The position numbers and the translations under genes were made by a program. Below the pieces are notes generated by a model that was not told the DNA's origin, searched no databases, and saw only the letters and a list, made by a program, of their open reading frames with translations. From assembly GCA_030655675.1 (NCBI GenBank), contig JAUSPM010000109.1, forward strand, positions 1-5,753: a stretch of 5,753 bases of DNA. Reading direction: 5' to 3'. This DNA comes from Methanosarcinaceae archaeon (GTDB lineage Archaea; Halobacteriota; Methanosarcinia; Methanosarcinales; Methanosarcinaceae). This document shows, in pieces, positions 5,480 to 5,753 of the stretch; position 1 is the first letter of the stretch; each line of letters begins with the position of its first letter.

Positions 5480-5629
5480 ATACCTCTTGAACAGATAACG
5501 GTTGTTGCCGGAAGGACATTACTCCTTCACTCTTGGGTGGATTTCCTGATGGCCGTCACAACTCTCACCAACCGTTGTGTCTCTGAATCCGACTTCTCAG
5601 TACTTGTCCCTGTCTTCGTTTATAGGTAT

Positions 5630-5658
5630 ATTCTAATGGTCTCTGACAGCATTGTCAA
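5630..5658 (-). promoter_or_regulatory. Sigma-A promoter of serS
   Basis: A consensus TTGACA (5653-5658) and a TAGAAT -10 (5630-5635, one mismatch) are separated by exactly 17 nt. Initiation is predicted near 5623, giving a leader of about 229 nt that starts just before T-box Stem I. The -35 begins 5 nt after the stop codon of the upstream gene. A short inverted repeat TGACA-ATGC-TGTCA (5644-5657) overlaps the -35. Confidence 0.88.
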
Positions 5659-5663
5659 CATGA

Positions 5664-5753
5664 TTAAATTCCGTATTCCTTGAATAATCCTGCATCTATA
5701 CCCGCTTTCACACGCTCAAATAACTGGGGGTGATGTTCCATAACTACTTTCAT
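5664..5753 (-). CDS. C-terminal end of an unrecognised gene (partial)
   Basis: An open frame enters from beyond the right edge and ends at TAA (5664-5666). The 29 visible codons include MEHHPQLFERVKAGIDAG and end in KEYGI. The segment is mildly charged and predicted helical, with no membrane segment or recognisable motif. The last codon at the edge happens to be ATG (5751-5753), but no upstream sequence is available to judge it as a start, and a 29-residue gene is less likely than a truncated longer one. Its stop is 5 nt from the serS -35 and no terminator is seen after it, so readthrough into the serS leader is possible. I do not recognise the family. Confidence 0.55.
   Translation of the reverse strand: MKVVMEHHPQLFERVKAGIDAGLFKEYGI

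Larger units (their letters stand above)
5413..5623 (-). promoter_or_regulatory. T-box riboswitch in the serS leader
   Basis: This leader reads the charging state of tRNA-Ser and lets serS be transcribed when uncharged tRNA is present. Seen on the minus strand: a Stem I base helix AGGGACA (5605-5611) with TGTCCTT (5512-5518), directly followed by the AGTA S-turn element (5601-5604). A distal hairpin CACAAC/GTTGTG (5574-5579, 5557-5562) has a loop containing GGTG, fitting GNUG. GAA (5526-5528) faces the S-turn, and the best specifier candidate is AGT (Ser) at 5521-5523 followed by A. The Stem III hairpin is at 5461-5482. The conserved T-box AGGGTGGCAACACGG is at 5441-5455. Its UGGC would pair with an acceptor end ending GCCA, agreeing with the G73 discriminator of tRNA-Ser. 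The fold was done by hand, so helix limits are approximate and the specifier register is the least sure point. Confidence 0.93.

Noticed and set aside
5351..5683. A 110-codon plus-strand open frame across the serS leader
   Set aside because: It is antisense to the T-box riboswitch, terminator and promoter, has no recognisable protein features, and its composition is explained by the RNA structure on the other strand.
5751..5753. A complete 29-residue small protein starting at the edge ATG
   Set aside because: The ATG falls exactly on the window edge and no ribosome-binding site can be seen, so the segment is better treated as the end of a longer gene.
1..5753. tRNA genes, CRISPR repeats, insertion sequences or prophage genes
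   Set aside because: None seen. Apart from the leader and short spacers, the window is filled with housekeeping genes, and I saw no transposase, direct-repeat array or cloverleaf.

Overview
This window looks like an origin-proximal housekeeping locus from a low-GC Firmicute. The evidence is a tRNA-Ser-type T-box leader, strong AGGAGG-type Shine-Dalgarno sites, AT-rich intergenic DNA and two parS sites matching the Bacillus ParB consensus. The short SRP RNA without an Alu domain argues against Bacillus or typical Clostridium. It would fit a lineage such as Erysipelotrichia, but that placement is an inference from recall. All genes lie on the minus strand, so transcription runs from high to low coordinates.

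Layout in transcription order. The last 29 codons of an unrecognised upstream gene (5664-5753) are followed at once by a near-consensus sigma-A promoter (5630-5658). A leader of about 230 nt then carries a T-box riboswitch controlling serS (seryl-tRNA synthetase, 4108-5394). The end of serS contains the promoter of a 79-nt SRP RNA gene (4015-4093). Just 23 nt beyond the SRP RNA begins tadA (tRNA adenosine deaminase, 3530-3991), which ends at a hairpin terminator (3501-3525). A GNAT acetyltransferase with its own extended -10 promoter follows (2967-3431). Next come dnaX (1098-2894), recR (505-1095) and the first 165 codons of fhs (formate-tetrahydrofolate ligase, 1-496). dnaX, recR and fhs are packed within 2 and 8 nt of each other and look translationally coupled.

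The order serS - SRP RNA - tadA - dnaX - recR resembles the Bacillus subtilis origin-region cluster. Three things differ: ybaB/ebfC is absent between dnaX and recR, a GNAT gene sits between tadA and dnaX, and fhs follows recR. The genes serve translation (serS, tadA), protein targeting (SRP RNA), replication and recombination (dnaX, recR) and one-carbon metabolism (fhs).

The most notable observation is a perfect 16-bp parS palindrome (5464-5479) inside the serS T-box leader, placed where Stem III of the leader RNA should be. A second consensus parS lies 402 bp away inside the serS reading frame (5062-5077). One DNA segment therefore seems to serve both as a chromosome-partition site and as a riboswitch hairpin.
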